The notes: generated by a model not told the origin, from the letters alone. Positions 21,360 through 34,290 are shown, numbered from the stretch's first letter. The stretch: 64,000 nt of DNA from Emydura subglobosa (GCA_007922225.1 ML680053.1:2742319-2806318); one strand, 5' to 3'. Numbers and translations are program-made.

Positions 21360-24300
21360 TAAGCGCTGCCCAGTGGTTCCTGCTACAGCCAGGAAAATCA
21401 GGCCACTTGATTGTCTCAGTGTGGATTTAGGACCCTATCGTTAGCCCCCGATTTCTGAAACCCCGTACCCTAATCTCAGTTTGAGGTCTCCTAGTGATGG
21501 CCAATACCCTGCCATCACCTTGTATTTGTGCTTGAACATGCATTGGCCTTAATGTGCTGCTGTTTCTGGAGGCATCATGCTGAAGACCCAATGGGTCAGC
21601 GCTGACATGGGGAATTCTGTGTGTGCTGGCACCAAAGGGTTAAAAAAGTAAGTTCAATTTGCAGCTCACTCCAAAGTCTCCCTCCCAACCCTTCCTTCTC
21701 TTCTCCACTTGTGTACCCCGAGAATCCCCCCACCATTTCCCCAGCTTTGTGGGCAGCAATGAGGGGGGCAGTCCATTGCTTACCAGCTGTGAGATGAGCA
21801 AGATGGGAAGAGGGTGGGAACCACTGGAAGGGACAGAGGGATTATCCTCATACCATCTGTAAAGGAACACTGAGACTTGCTCGGGGACTGCTCTGGTTTA
21901 GGGCATGGGCAGGGAGCAGAGAGTCCATTGAATAGCTCCGGCCTGGCTAGGGACTTTCAGAGGGAGTTGAGCTGCCGGTACCACTGAAATTCAATGGCAG
22001 CTAGGCACCTGGAGGTTGCTTTGAAAATCCCAACCTTAGAGGCGCTGAGCACCATGCAGCTGCTGCTGACGTTGAGGGAGTTATACTGGACTTGCACCTA
22101 GATACAACTGACAGCAGAATCTGACCCATCAACCACACATCAGTGGCCGAGATGGGGACAGAACTCAGGAGTTCTGGGCTCCCAGTCTCGGTCTGGCAGC
22201 TGCAGGGATCCATTACCACCTGCTGGCACTGCTTAGCACTGGCCCACGCATCTGAAAGCGCTCGTTTATATGTCTCCCTGGTGTTCTACAAGCACATAGA
22301 GCAAAGGAACAGCAGCTCTTCCAGCCCCTGTTTTAAATGTTTTCAAAGTGTTCAGAAATTCAAAATTAATGAATCCATTTCCTTCCAAAGGGGCTCGTCA
22401 CTGAGATCTCAATGAGCTCTGGAAATCCAGCCGTGCTTGACAAATTGGTTCATCCATTATGTATAAAATACACTTAATCAGAGCCTATGTACCAAGAGCT
22501 GGGCTCCTTTTAACAAACCAAGATCAAAGGCAGCAGAATGGAGTTTGCAGAAACTTTCCAAAAGCTTGTCAAAGTTATCAGCAGCTCAACAAGGGTTTAT
22601 AACAGAAGTGGCAATTCAACCTACAGCAGCTGCTCCAACTCCAACTGCAGTTAAAAAAAGAAAAAAAACCAAACCCCCAAAAAAACAAACTATAAAACCA
22701 ACCTATAATACTCCAACTCTAACAATAAAACTCAAGGCTGAGTCAGGCTTCTCTCATACTTTATAAATGGAGTTTGCATTTGATACTACCTTCACTTGCA
22801 TTATAATTACCTGGTTCTTGATTAGCACATGGATATTGTCTTTCAATGCACATTTCCAGAGAGGGCCTTAGAAATGGCTGTAGATATTTAACCAAAACTC
22901 TGTCTCATCTCACGCATCTGTGCCCTGGGTTGTATTTCCATAGATACTCATTGGGAAAACTCATTCACTCCTTAGTGTGTCTGTTGAAATTGCTAGTTGT
23001 GATGGTTTTGTGATTGGGACATTTTTCTAGTAGAAAAGCACTTAAACACAAGCTCAACTTTAAAAATGAACAAATTATTACCTGTTATTTGTATTGTGAT
23101 AGCAACTAGGAGCCCAGGTTATGAACCAGGACTCTGTTGCACGAATGCTGTGCAAACACCGAACAAAAAGAGAATCCCTGCCCCAAAGAGCTAACAGTCT
23201 AAGTGAGGGGATTTCAGCACACGCTGAATCACGGCTTACACTAAGCGTTGCCAGCCCGGTACCTCTAAACAGGCGTCACAGCCTGGGCTGGATTAGAACT
23301 GCTGACCTAGCAGGAGTTGAGGTTCAATGCTGCGTTTATCAGTCCTGTGATTGTCCTCCTGCACTTCCACTCTTTATTGTTCAGTAAATTAATACTATCC
23401 CCTTAGAATCCACTAAACCACTGGACCGGAGCTGAATGTCTGCAGTGCATATTATATAAAGGAAAGGAAGCACTGGTCATAAAAGTCAAGCAGAAGAAAT
23501 GGCAACAAGTGAAACTGCAATTCATATGATGCTTGACTTAAACACACAGACTTGAGCAACTCCTCAGCTCGTAAAATTGTGGCAGCTGCTGGAAAGGGGC
23601 ACTGTTATATCCTTTCTTCAGCCATGAAGTTCAATCTCCCACTTTCACTTTTACAGCCCTTCATTCTGAATTCACAAAACAGCAGACCTCTAGAAATGCA
23701 GAGGTGCAATCCCCTAGGAAACCGCATTCCAAGTTACCAGCTCCATACATCACTTATCCAAGCGTTACTACATATTGACAGTGCCCATCGCAGGCTTGTC
23801 TTCCATTCGTCTCCTGCCCCGACGTAGCCGAGAGGTCCAGTCTGGTGAAAGTTCTGGCAGACCGCCCACACTTCAGTAACTCCAAGATTAAGGGCAGGGG
23901 ATACTGGTTTCAAACTGGTTTCAGCTTGCCAGTGAATGGAAGATGATAGATCGGGTAGGGGCTGACTGTGACGGGCCTTGGAAGTAAAGACAAGGTGCTT
24001 ATGCTCGATGTGATAGAGAAAGGGGAGCCCACAAGGGGTGGGGGGGCAAAGCGACAAGCTATGAAAATGAGCGCTGCTGCTGCAGGGATTTGAGCAGGGC
24101 AAGATTGGATTTGTCAAGGCCAGAGAGAGGGAGGCTGCAGGAATCGAGGTGTGAGATGATGACAGCCTGGTCCCGAGTTTGATCAAATCTGGTGTTGTAA
24201 CTTGGGGACGGACGTGCCGTCCTTATGCACCACCCTTGGGAATCAGAGGCTGACTGGTTCTAATGAGGGTGAATATAAAGGGGGGGTTAATGTGTTGCAG

Positions 24301-24565
24301 TGACTGGAGTTCAAGGTACAGTCTCTTGTTATCAGAGTGATGATGAAGAAACTGTCTCTTAGCTGGAGTTTGGAACAAAGTCTGCAAAAACAAGCAGCTC
24401 TAAATGCGCAGCGGAACACAGGTTTGAGTGTGGTTCAGCTGGGTGCAGGAGTTCAGATTCAAGGGTAACAACCAGTGTCAGGAGCAGGTTCTGATCTGAT
24501 GGAGCCAAAATCTCAGGAGGTCATTTCCCCAGATTGTGGCACCAAATGGCAGAAATCTCACAGCC
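21360..24565. other. Intergenic DNA with weak L3/MIR fragments
   Basis: L3-like phrases occur near 23170-23215 (AATCCCTGCCCCAAAGAGCT, AACAGTCTAAGTG) and possibly 23880-24180. The rest is anonymous. No exon-like block with conserved protein sequence was found on either strand. Confidence 0.4.
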
Positions 24566-24569
24566 CTGC

Positions 24570-24685
24570 TTGTTCTTGTTCACGAAAGCTTCTGCCTGCA
24601 GAAATGTGTTAGTCTTTAAAGTGCTACAGGACTCCCGTGGTTGTTGCTGTATACAGACTAACACGGTGTCCCCTCTGGAACTTGT
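24570..24685. repeat. Interspersed repeat (ACAGACTAACACGG family)
   Basis: The sequence CACGAAAGCTTCTGCCTGCA, then GTGTTAGTCTTTAAAGTGCT and ATACAGACTAACACGGTG is the 3' portion of a very common turtle interspersed repeat. The piece at 2487-2680 may be from the same broad family. Superfamily not assigned. Confidence 0.55.
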
Positions 24686-24989
24686 GGGATTGGCACCATC
24701 GCCATTGGTAGAGATCTGGCCAGATCAGCTGATTTGTGAGAGACTTGTGCCATTTGGGGGCTGTATCCAAACTGGCCAAGGAAAATAAACTCCCTTTCCA
24801 GGTTTTGGATCCCACCTGCAACCAAAGTCTCTGAAGGCAGGGGCAGTGTCACGGGCAGTGGCCTCGGGTGTTATCGGGATGTTAAGTGAAGGGCCCCCGA
24901 GTTGCCATGCAGAGAGGACTACCTAATGAAGGGTGAGTCCTGTGTAGTGTGACCAACTCCCCTCGCTCAGTTCGCCGTGGTCCTGACCA

Positions 24990-26121
24990 TGTTACAGTGA
25001 CCACCAGTTTCCAGCCCTTCAATCGGTACCAATACTCAATGTCTTTCTTACAATCCGAGTCTTTATTCAATACACAATTCCAATGAAAATATAAGAGAGA
25101 TAGAAAGGAAAAGAAATCCTGAGCAATTCAGGATGTAAGCGATAGGAATGCGTGTCTAAACCATCACGAGTCCCCCGATAGTACCTCAGTACCCCAATCA
25201 TGGCTCCAAGCAAGACCGCTACAATAGCTGGTCCTCTGTTACCTCACTTTCCGTGTTCAACAGCAACCAGTAACAGTCCCTAACTATACTTCTCGTGCCT
25301 TAGGCCTGCTATGCCGGCTTCTTGCACATAGCCCCAGCCTCACGGTAACCCTGAACCGTGTCCTCAGGACGTTTCAGTCTCACCTAGTCTCTGAGCGAAA
25401 GACTTTTCCCCTTGAAGCAATCTTAACCAAATCTTCTGTTACTTGTCTAAAAGTATCAGAGGTTCCCTACTTCCACGAACGGTTATACCGCTCGGCAAAG
25501 AGCCCTTTGGTCAGGAAGGCCGCTCCCACTAGGCCTAATACCTAATCACCGTACTCAATCGCAATATACTTACTCAATCTTTGATTCTGTCTTAACCAGT
25601 CTTTGATTCTTTCTCAATCTGCTCTGCTCTGCTTCAAGCTGTTTCTCTTCCGGGTGAAGTCCAGAAGTCAAGGGGTCGAGAAGGGGGATGTGTTGGTTAT
25701 CAGCCTCTGCTGTGCTGATTACATCTGAACACACCACGCTCCTGACCCGTTGGACTCTGTCTTTTATCTGATGTGGACCTTAGTCGAGCCAATGCTTGGT
25801 GTTACTGGTTGGTTAAAATTGTGGTTGAATTAGACTGGCACTTGTGGTTGGTTAAAATTGTGGTTGAATTAGACTGGCACTTGTGGTTGGAACCCACAAC
25901 TGGCTTCCATTGGTGCATTTAGCATACTGGTTTGGTGATAGGCCGCTCATCTGGCTTATTTTGCTAGTTTAAACAAGCCAGTAATATTTGCTTAATTTCC
26001 CCCTATTTATGTTAATTATATCCTATATACAAAATCGAACCTTAACTCTATCCAAAGAAACTAAACTTATCTGAAGACGCGCGCTGAGAGGGTGACGCTC
26101 ACAAATCTCTCATCCGTTACA
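24990..26121 (-). mobile_element. Probable LTR (endogenous retrovirus-like), antisense
   Basis: On the minus strand the block starts TGTAACGGATGAGAG at 26121 and ends GGTCACTGTAACA at 24990 (TG...CA). It has a TATA-like ATAAAAG (25767-25761) and a poly(A) signal AATAAA (25067-25062) in the correct order. At 1.1 kb it is long for an LTR, with an unusually long TATA-to-poly(A) interval of about 700 bp. The sequence next to its 3' end begins TGG, as primer-binding sites usually do. No coding remnants or matching target duplication were found. It could be a solo LTR or one end of a deleted provirus. Confidence 0.5.
25807..25884. repeat. 39-bp tandem duplication
   Basis: Two perfect copies of a 39-bp unit starting GGTTGGTTAAAATTGTGG lie at 25807-25845 and 25846-25884, followed by a partial third (GGTTGG). 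They lie in the presumed U3 part of the antisense LTR, where enhancer duplications are common in retroviruses. Confidence 0.9.
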
Positions 26122-28302
26122 CTCGGCCGCAACACATTCTCTTATTCTACCCAACAAGCAGCCATTTGGCTGCATGTGAGCCGGGCGCACAGCGCCAGGC
26201 CTCACAGGCAGAGCAAGAGTTTCTGAAGTGCAAGGAATTGGATTGAAGGGATGGCCTCTCTCTCCTTGTTTTGGACCTGAGTACAGCATGGAAGTAGCTG
26301 AATCAGGACATCGCAGAGTGATTCTCCAAGCCATGAGGGAAAACTGCCCAGTCAGAGAATTATCGGAACCTGTGCCCAGTTATCAACTCACAAGGACATC
26401 TGAGGTGCTCTCGCTGGCTGTGGTTAACAGTGGCTAGTAACACCCTGGGAAAGGGGCAGGGTGGAGAAGAAGGGAACCCAAGGGAAGAAAAGAATTACCA
26501 GTGAAACATTTTAAAAAAAAAAACCAAAACCAACCTGGTGCCAAGCATGCAAGACAGCCATTCCCCAGCAGGGTGAGGGTGGGTTACCGCAGGCTAGAAA
26601 ATGAAAGTATATCATGCACTCAGACACAAAGCCCTTGAAAAGCACAGCCAGCTAGAAAAATAAAGCCAGATCTAGTGCTCTGTGTTAAAAGAACCTCCCC
26701 AGAGGTACTGTGCACTGGGGGAAACTAGAGGGGTGGTGGGGAAACAATTAGGCTTTTTATGACAAGTCCAGAAAATGGGGGATCATTCTCTCTCTCTTGT
26801 TTCAATTCTCTTCCAATCTGTCTTGCCAGCCCATCCCTGTGGTATCTGGGCACTTTTACTCCTGTCTCAAGACCCCTGAAGATCCAAAAGAAGATGTCTC
26901 AGTGGAAGCAGCAGGAGTTTTTTAATAAAGACGTTCGGAAGTGCAGCGGCATTCTCTGGGGTATAGCAATTTGCACGTCTGAAGCGCTGCACAAGCAGTC
27001 ATCCAGCTCTTCACTCAGCCTCTTGGTTTTTAACCATCTTCTCAATTTCAGCTCCTGCGGGATTGTCTAACGGCTCCAGAAAAAACGCTTAGGAGGCTCT
27101 GAAACCTCAGGGCCACGAGGACCTTTACAAGGTGAGTGTGTTTCCTGAAGAACAGCCATTTAAATGAAGCAACGCTGGGCCTCTAAGCAAAAATGATCGT
27201 TGGCGTGTATCGATTGTTAGAGAGTCTTTCGCAAAGTGCTTCACAAAATACACTAGAAGCAGCATGATCTAGTGCTCGGAGGGCAGGGGTGGGAGCCAGG
27301 CGCTTCTGGGTTCTAAGTCCTGGTGCTAACACCAGTTTCCCCTGTGGCCTTGGGTGTCATGGCTGGTGCGTAGGTGCTGAAGCTTAGCAGTCAGAGCCGT
27401 GGCGGTCCGGAACAGCGCTGAAGGTCAGAGTCAGGAACCAGGAGTCAGAGCCCAGGATCAGAACAGGTGTCAGGAGTCGGAGAGCAAGCTGAGAAGCAGG
27501 TCCATCCATCACTATGGCTGGTGCAAGAAGTGCATCTTGTCACGCAGACATCTCCTGGAATTCCTCTGGGGCTTACATAGAGCACTTGGACCAATCGGAG
27601 ACCACGCGGGAAGCTGTCAGTCCAGCCTTCCAGGGTGACATTTCTTGTGGTGTTTATCTCCACGGAGTCTGTGTGATAATGCACAGGACCCTCTTGCAGC
27701 TGCTGGATAGCAGCATGGAGGTGTCTGCTGTCTGCATCCCTCAGACCCGGCTTCTAGTCCCTGCAGAACCTCATGTGGGGCAAATCACTTAGATTCTCCT
27801 TGTGTGTAAAATGGGGATAAGTTACAGGAATGCTGAGAATTAGCTGCTATTTACAGAGCGCTTTGGGGAAAGTGCTGTGTAAGTGCGAAGTAATATTACA
27901 CAGATTACAGCATTCACTGTCAAAATGCAATCACTTCTGGGGTGAAGCGTGGTAGCCATTATAAAAATGCTAGTGAGGCTATACAGTGGTTTAGGGACAA
28001 GAAGAAAAATCACTGTGTCCATGAAAGCTACGTAGGAATGTGGGGAGGAGGGATGGAATTGTCCATATGGGTATTTAACCAGGACACTAGAGTTATGCTC
28101 ACTCTTGCGAAAACCATCCTGGGCTCTTTCGTGGCCACAGTGGTTTTCATGGCCACAGGACCTTGGCTTGATGTCCCATTGGAAAGACTGAACTTCCGGT
28201 ACCGAATCAAATCTTTCAAGATTAAATTTCACAGGCCAGACTGGCGTAAGCAGTGACAACCGTCAATGAAGTCTGCCTGCTGTGAATTGGACCCTATATT
28301 TG
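26122..28302. other. Intergenic DNA with MIR-like fragments
   Basis: MIR-like pieces occur at about 27250-27360 (GAAGCAGCATGATCTAGTGC, GTTTCCCCTGTGGCCTTGGG) and 27740-27900 (TGTGTGTAAAATGGGGATAA, ACAGAGCGCTTTGGGGAAAG). A 104-codon plus-strand frame at 27942-28256 has no recognisable domain. Nothing else is supported. Confidence 0.45.
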
Positions 28303-28310
28303 CTCTAGGA

Positions 28311-28656
28311 CAGGGGTGTCAAACTCGCTGATGGTGTGGGGCCAAATTCACATAAACTGAACTTTACAGGGGCCATGCAATACATGCCGCCGAAAAATTC
28401 GGGCCATCTTCCCCTTTTCGGCGGCGGGATTTCGCAGTGGACCCTGTTGCCAGACTGACTCCGTTGCTGCTTTAAGAGATTTCGGTGGCAGGGTTCTGAG
28501 GAGGCAATGCCCTCTGCCGACAAAACTCTTAAAGCGGCAATGCTATACGCAGAGAAATGCTGTCAGCACCACTCACTAATACCGGCCGAACGCGGGCCGG
28601 ATCAAAAAGGTTCGCGGGCCAGATGTGGCCCACGGGCCGTATGTTTGACACCCCTG
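28311..28656. mobile_element. hAT-type MITE, 346 bp, perfect 8-bp target duplication
   Basis: The termini are CAGGGGTGTCAAAC and its exact complement GTTTGACACCCCTG. The flanking octamer CTCTAGGA is identical on both sides (28303-28310 and 28657-28664). The perfect duplication points to a relatively recent insertion. The interior has no transposase, so it is a non-autonomous copy. Confidence 0.92.
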
Positions 28657-28664
28657 CTCTAGGA

Positions 28665-30905
28665 TAAAGGTGCTCAAAACACCTTTGTTCCTTGTATCAT
28701 CCTCCGTAGGGTTTTTTCTTAACACAGACTGTTGTTAAAAATTGTTATGTTAGCACTCCAGCATGTTGTTAAAGTACCTTAGATATTCCCTGGTCTATTT
28801 CCGACTTCAGCCCCAGTCTGTAGCAGCTGCCTGCCAGGATTACTTCCCTCCTAATGTCTCATCCACTCTCACAGTCCCAGATGGGTTAAAACCAGAGCTA
28901 GCCAGAGAACAATTCTGTTCTGTGAAAATTTCAAGGTTTGGATGTTTGTTTTTGGTTCCGCATGGGAATGAACACGAGACCTTGCCAACGTTTTTGTGAG
29001 ATGAGAGAGAGCATCTCTGACTGTAGCCCACTGGTCAGGGCACCAGCCTGGGACATGGGAGATCCAGTGTTTTTCTTCTTCTCCCTAAATCATTGCACAG
29101 CATCCCCATTCCCCATGATTCAGAACAGGGACTTGAACCCTGGGCTATGGCCGTTGCCATAGTTACAGGGTTGTAGAAGCACACACGCACACCCTGCTCC
29201 ACAAAATTTTTGTCGAAACCACGCGAGTTTTCACAAAACAGCCTTTTTTTGGACCGGAAAAAAAGTTTTGCTGCAATTTTTTTTAAAACCCTTTCTCTTA
29301 AAACCTGACCAGTTGGTGGATTACAATAATTCTCTCCTTGCAAGATAGAGATTGTGCTTCTCTGCCAGGTCTGATGTGGGAAGCCCCTGGTGCTGTGAAC
29401 GCAACCGCACTGGCCGTCCTGATGTAATTAACTCTTTCATCCACAGCTCCCTTTACAAAGGTGGCTGTTGTATTTCCCATTCCACAGATGGGAAAACCAA
29501 GATGCTGAGAGGCAAAGTGACTTGTCCAGGGTCCTGGGGAATTCATGACAGAGGTGGGAAGGGAATGCAGAGCCCCTTCACTCCCGGTCTGCTGCTCTGT
29601 CAGCTGGATGGATAGCACAAGCTGCCCAAATTGATCTTTAACAGGATGCAGTTCTGCTAGGCAATCACTGCATTGTCCTGTTGTAACCGCTGGCCTGAGC
29701 AGAGCAACAAGGTTTGTGAGCTGTGACTGCCCCCTGGTGTGAAGCTGGCGTTCCACTGGGTCTGGTCCATCTGCCTTGCCAGAATGTTGGATGGTACCGA
29801 TGATAATAACCCTTCCTTATACGGCTCTTTAAGGCCGATTGGCCCCACATAAAGCTGCTGCCTTGCAGGAGGCTGAACAATTGACTTGCTTAACGGAAGG
29901 CCGGTTATAAATGAAAGTGGCGTGCTGTAGATCCGTACCAAGGCTACGTGAGGCCCTGCCCTGTACAGTAGGTCATGGCTACTAAACATTGGCAGAGGAA
30001 GAATCATGGGCTGAGGAGCTGGATGGTAAAGCATTTTCAGAGCTGCTTTCAGGGGCATGCAGAGCGGAGAGATGCCCCGTGCTGACAGGAGCACAGCAGG
30101 GAGCCAAGCAGAGAGACAACCCATGGCAACATCATGTCCTGCGAAGAGAGAGAGAGAGAGATGCCTCCGGGGGCAAGGAGCGGAAGGCATGCAGCTGAGC
30201 AGAGCGGGCGGCGGGCTGGCCAGGTGCAGCTCTGGGATTGTTTGCACTGTCCCAGAGCTGGGGAATATCTGCTGCGTCCCTGCTCCCGGCTGCGTTGGGC
30301 AGTGCTGAATTCCAGTAAAATCACCACCGGCGAGCTTATAACAATGGTGTAGAAATCCAAAGCATTATACTCCCCCATTTAACTAGTCCGGGGGGAAAGG
30401 GGAGAGAAGGGCCCCTTCCCCCGCAGATGGCTCTCCCGAGTCTTGTGCAAAGGAGCCCGTCAGGCTGGGAGCTGGAAACGCTGATGTGATGTTCTGAGGA
30501 AAAAGGTTGTTTTTGCCAAGCTGCACTATTTGCCATGGACTCTTTCCACGTCCCAGCCATGGAAATGAGCAGCAGTTATCGCTTCCCGTTCGGGGTGGGC
30601 TGGCCAAGGGAGGAAAGTGGAGTCAAAAACAAAACAATCCATCAGTGCCGGGCTGGAGAAAGATGCTGACGTGACAGCCCTGGTGTCTGATGTTCTATTT
30701 ATCCAGGGGATGGGTACCGTATGGGCTGCAGAGCTGCCACCTTCCCCCGCATTGCCCTCAGCCACGTATAGGGATGCAGTTCCCCATTCAGTCCTGCCTA
30801 TCTACTGAAGCTGCCAACCAGGAAGCAAACTGTGATGCGGACACCTGTCTGTTAGACACTGACCTGGGACCACCCATTTATTTCACCGAACAGCCATGGG
30901 ACAGT
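28665..30905. other. Intergenic DNA, little recognised
   Basis: An antisense MIR-like phrase occurs near 29485-29560 (CAGATGGGAAAACCAAGATG, AGGCAAAGTGACTTGTCCAG). A short GA tract lies at about 30148-30164. The 196-codon minus-strand frame at 29657-30247 has no recognisable domain and is treated as chance. Confidence 0.4.
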
Positions 30906-30910
30906 GGTTC

Positions 30911-31560
30911 ATAGATTCAAAGGCTAGAAGGGACCGTTGTGATCATCTGGTCTGACCTCCTGTATAACACAGGCCCGAGGACTCCCCCAAAATAATTTCC
31001 AGAGCAGATCTAGTAAAACATCCAGTCTTGATTTAAAAGTTGTTGGTGATGGAGAATCCACCACGACCCTTGGGAAATTGTTCCAGTGCTTAACTACTCG
31101 CACTGTTCAAAATTTACAACTTATTTACAACGGGTCTAGCTTCAACTTCCGGCCACTAGATCTCGTTATACCTCTCTCTACTAGATTAAAGAGCCCATTA
31201 GTAAAGATTTGTCCCCATGTAGGTACTTCTAGACAGTAATCAAGTCACCCTTTAGCCTTCATGTTGTTGAACAAAATAGATTTGAGCTCTCCGAGTCTAT
31301 CGCGATAAGGCATGCTTTCTAACCCTTTCATCAGCCTTGTGGCTCTTCTCTTCAATGTATCAACATCTTTCTTCATTTGTGGGCACCGGAATGGGACACA
31401 GCATTCCAGCAACGGTCGCACCAGTGCCAACTCCAGAGGTACAATCACTGCTCTACTCATGATTTCTTGGTCATGCATCTTAGGATCATATGCACACTTT
31501 TGGCCGCAGCATCACCCTGGGAGCTCATGGGGCACCTTCCGGTCACACTCAAGCTGGCCA
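30911..31560 (-). mobile_element. CR1 LINE fragment, antisense
   Basis: The plus strand begins CATAGATTCAAAGGCTAGAA and GATCATCTGGTCTGACCTCC, the complement of a CR1 3' UTR. The minus-strand frame at 31478-31245 reads VIVPLELALVRPLLECCVPF and MKKDVDTLKRRATRLMKGLE, the end of CR1 pol. It is degraded. Confidence 0.88.
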
Positions 31561-31826
31561 GTGACCTACAGGGAAAAGTCGCTGTCTCCTCAGTCAGTCC
31601 TGTGAGCCCTGTAATCAGAGACAGGACTGCAAGATTGGCGCGTGCTTGCCAGGCAACTCGGTTCTATTGTCGATGGGGTTTTGGCTGCCAGAAATTATGC
31701 CACTTTGTCGGCAACACGGGGACGAGTTTTCCATTTTGTTACTGGGACTAGTGTAAATTCCTGGTACTTCAGTTAGACTTCCCCCATTGTGCAGATATTG
31801 AGCCAAATTCATCCCTGGTGTCAAAA

Positions 31827-32670
31827 CTCATAGACTTTAAGGTCAGAAGAGACCATCGTGATCATCTAATCTGACCTCCTGCACATCACATGCCCCAGAA
31901 CCTCATCTACCCACCCCTGTAACAGACTCCTAACTTCTGGCTGAGTTACTGAGGTCCTCAAATCATAGTTTAAAGACTTCAAATTACAGCAAATTCTCCA
32001 TATACACTAGTTAAAACTTGCAAGTGACCCATGCTGCAGAGGAAGGTGAAAACCCCCAGGGTCTCTGCCAATCTGAAATGGGGGAAAATTCCTTCCTGAC
32101 CTCAACTATGGCGATCAGCTAAACCCCGAGCATGTGGGCAAGAACCACCAGCTGAACACCTGGGAAAGAATTCTCTGTAGTAACTCAGCCATCCCCATCT
32201 AGTGTCCCGTCTCCTGCCATTGGGGACTTTTGCTACTGGCACTCACCGATGGGACACGTGCAATCATAGGCTGTTCCATCATACCATCCCCTCCATCAAC
32301 TTATCAAGCTCAGTCTTGAAGTCAGTTAGGTTTTTTGTCCCCACTGCTCTCCTTGTAAAGCTGTTCCAGAACGTCACTCCTCTGATGTCTAGAAACCTTT
32401 GCCTAATTTCTTGCTGGAATTTATTGATGGCCAGTTTATATCCATTAGTTCTTGTGCCCACATTGGCGCTGAACTTAATAACTCCTCTCCCTCCCTGGTA
32501 TTTATCCCTCTGATGTGTGTTTATAGACAGCAATCATATCTCCCCTCAGCCTTCTTTTGGTTAGGCTAAACAAGCCAAGCTCTTTGAGTCTCCTCTCATA
32601 AGGCAGGTTTTTCATTTCATGGATCATCTTAGTAGCTCTTCTCTGCACCTGTTCGAGACATTGGCTTCAG
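31827..32670 (-). mobile_element. CR1 LINE fragment, antisense
   Basis: It starts CATAGACTTTAAGGTCAGAA and GATCATCTAATCTGACCTCC. The minus strand 32533-32279 encodes KFSANVGTRTNGYKLAINKF and QEIRQRFLDIRGVTFWNSFT, the C-terminal pol motif of a CR1 subfamily different from the copy at 13.3 kb. It lies about 270 bp from the preceding CR1 copy. Confidence 0.88.
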
Positions 32671-33120
32671 CAGAGTTACCCTAGTGCTGAATCTGGTCCA
32701 CATTCCTTCCTCCCCTGGGTGTATACAAGGTGTGTGTCTGATGTTAGTATAGTATGTCCTTTGGAATTTAGTCTCTAGCCTGTGGCTACTAAGATGAACC
32801 TGTTCTTCAAGTATCTGAGATGACTGAACTGACCTAAGTTCTGCTAGCTAGGAGACATTGTTAAAATGCCTTTCAGCAGGGGGACTAGATGGCTCACAGG
32901 GATTAATAATAAGCCTTCAAATGTCCAGTCCACTGATTCAAATCGACTTGATGCTGAAAATAATGTGAGCTTATTGCCATCTGACAGTGGAAGGGAGTGG
33001 TATGCATTGGGGGTCTCAGTACAGTTCCTGGAGGCTGTGTCAAATCCAGCCACAGGAATGATGCTAAGGACAGAACCCCACTCTCACCATTGGGCACGCT
33101 GGCCATGAGTCAGCAAAGCA

Positions 33121-33207
33121 TCCCCGTTCGGAACACAATGTAAGCATATGCAAGTCCTGTTATTAAAGTTAAGCATGTGCTTAAGTATTGTCCTGAATGG
33201 GGATAGA
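33121..33207. repeat. Palindromic MITE-like repeat
   Basis: The arms TCCCCGTTCGGAACACA and TTGTCCTGAATGGGGA face each other, with inner arms AGCATATGCAAG and AAGCATGTGCTTAAG. It belongs to the same family as the pieces at 5139-5310 and 38470-38575. Confidence 0.5.
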
Positions 33208-33269
33208 CTTCAGGAGCTATAGCGCTTTGCTGCAGGGGGGCCATTGATAGAACATTGTCAGGGAATCAC

Positions 33270-34290
33270 ATTAGCTGTATCACTGGAGCGCCTAGAAGTC
33301 CCAGTCCTGGACCAGTACCCTGTTGTACCAGGTGCCATATAAACACAGAAAAAACTTTGCCTCTCCACCTTCCGTGTTGTACTTATTCTGTGCATGACAG
33401 AGCAGCTCCATTACAACGTGGTCAGTGTTGCTATCTCTAAAGACATTGAGCAACAGGCTCTGATTTCCCTTAGCACTACCTTGTCCAACCAGTCCATGCA
33501 CCAGTTGAAATCATTTTGGGCTAGATTTTGATTTCCTTAACCTTTGTCTGCGAATAGCCCCCTTGAAATCAATGAGGCTACTCATGGAATAAAGACCTGC
33601 ACCACATACATAAAGAATATCCAAATCTGGTCCTTAATAAGGGCTTGGGAAATTAGATGTTTTGGTCCAAATTCCCCCGCATAAAGGATACATATTTAAA
33701 TGCAACTGAAATCAGTTGGATCCATTTCCTGCCAACTGGAATTCCATTGTAGCTTTTTTTTTCTTTAAACTCCCAAAATTTCCTATGGAAAATTATAGGC
33801 AGGAATGAAAACTGAGCACATATTACAACCTTAACTATGGAGAAATGATTGACTTCGTGTAATAGATGCTGGTAGGGCCGAAGCACCTGGCGGGAAGTTA
33901 AGGCAACTGTTTGCATCTTGCCGTTTCACAGACAAGATACTGAGTCTGGGACTTAGAGAGAATGTTAATGGGCTCTGTCTGCGCCCGTAACAGTCCGGTT
34001 GGACTAACTCTTATTTGTAGCATCTAGAGGCCACATTGCACTGGCTACTGCGAATATGCACAGAAAGAAGCAGCTCCTGGCCCAAAGAGCTCACAGTCTG
34101 AATACAAGGCATGCCAAGCGAGGAAGAGTGGAAGGATTGTCAGTCCCATTTTACCGATGGGGAACTGAGCGATGAAAAGACTTGGCTGAGGTCACATGGG
34201 GAGTCAGTGGCAGAGCTGGGAATTTGAACCCAGCTCTTCTGAGTCTCAGCCCAGTACTTTAACCAGCCATCCTCTGTAACAGTGGCCCTG
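33270..34290 (+). mobile_element. L3/MIR-like fragments and anonymous DNA
   Basis: L3-type phrases appear at 33276-33350 (TAGAAGTCCCAGTCCTGGAC, GTACCAGGTGCCATATAAAC) and 34035-34275 (CTGGCCCAAAGAGCTCACAG, GTCAGTGGCAGAGCTGGGAA, TTGAACCCAGCTCTTCTGAG). Between them is another degraded palindromic MITE (about 33520-33635). No host exon is apparent. Confidence 0.55.

Noticed and set aside
27942..28256. 104-codon plus-strand frame with FVATVVFMATGP-like hydrophobic stretch
   Set aside because: Possible single hydrophobic segment but no family resemblance, and a minus-strand frame of 139 codons spans the same bases.
30148..30164. GA-repeat as a regulatory element
   Set aside because: A short simple repeat of about 8 units with no gene nearby.
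29657..30247. 196-codon minus-strand frame
   Set aside because: No recognisable domain, no splice or promoter context, and it overlaps open plus-strand frames; treated as chance.
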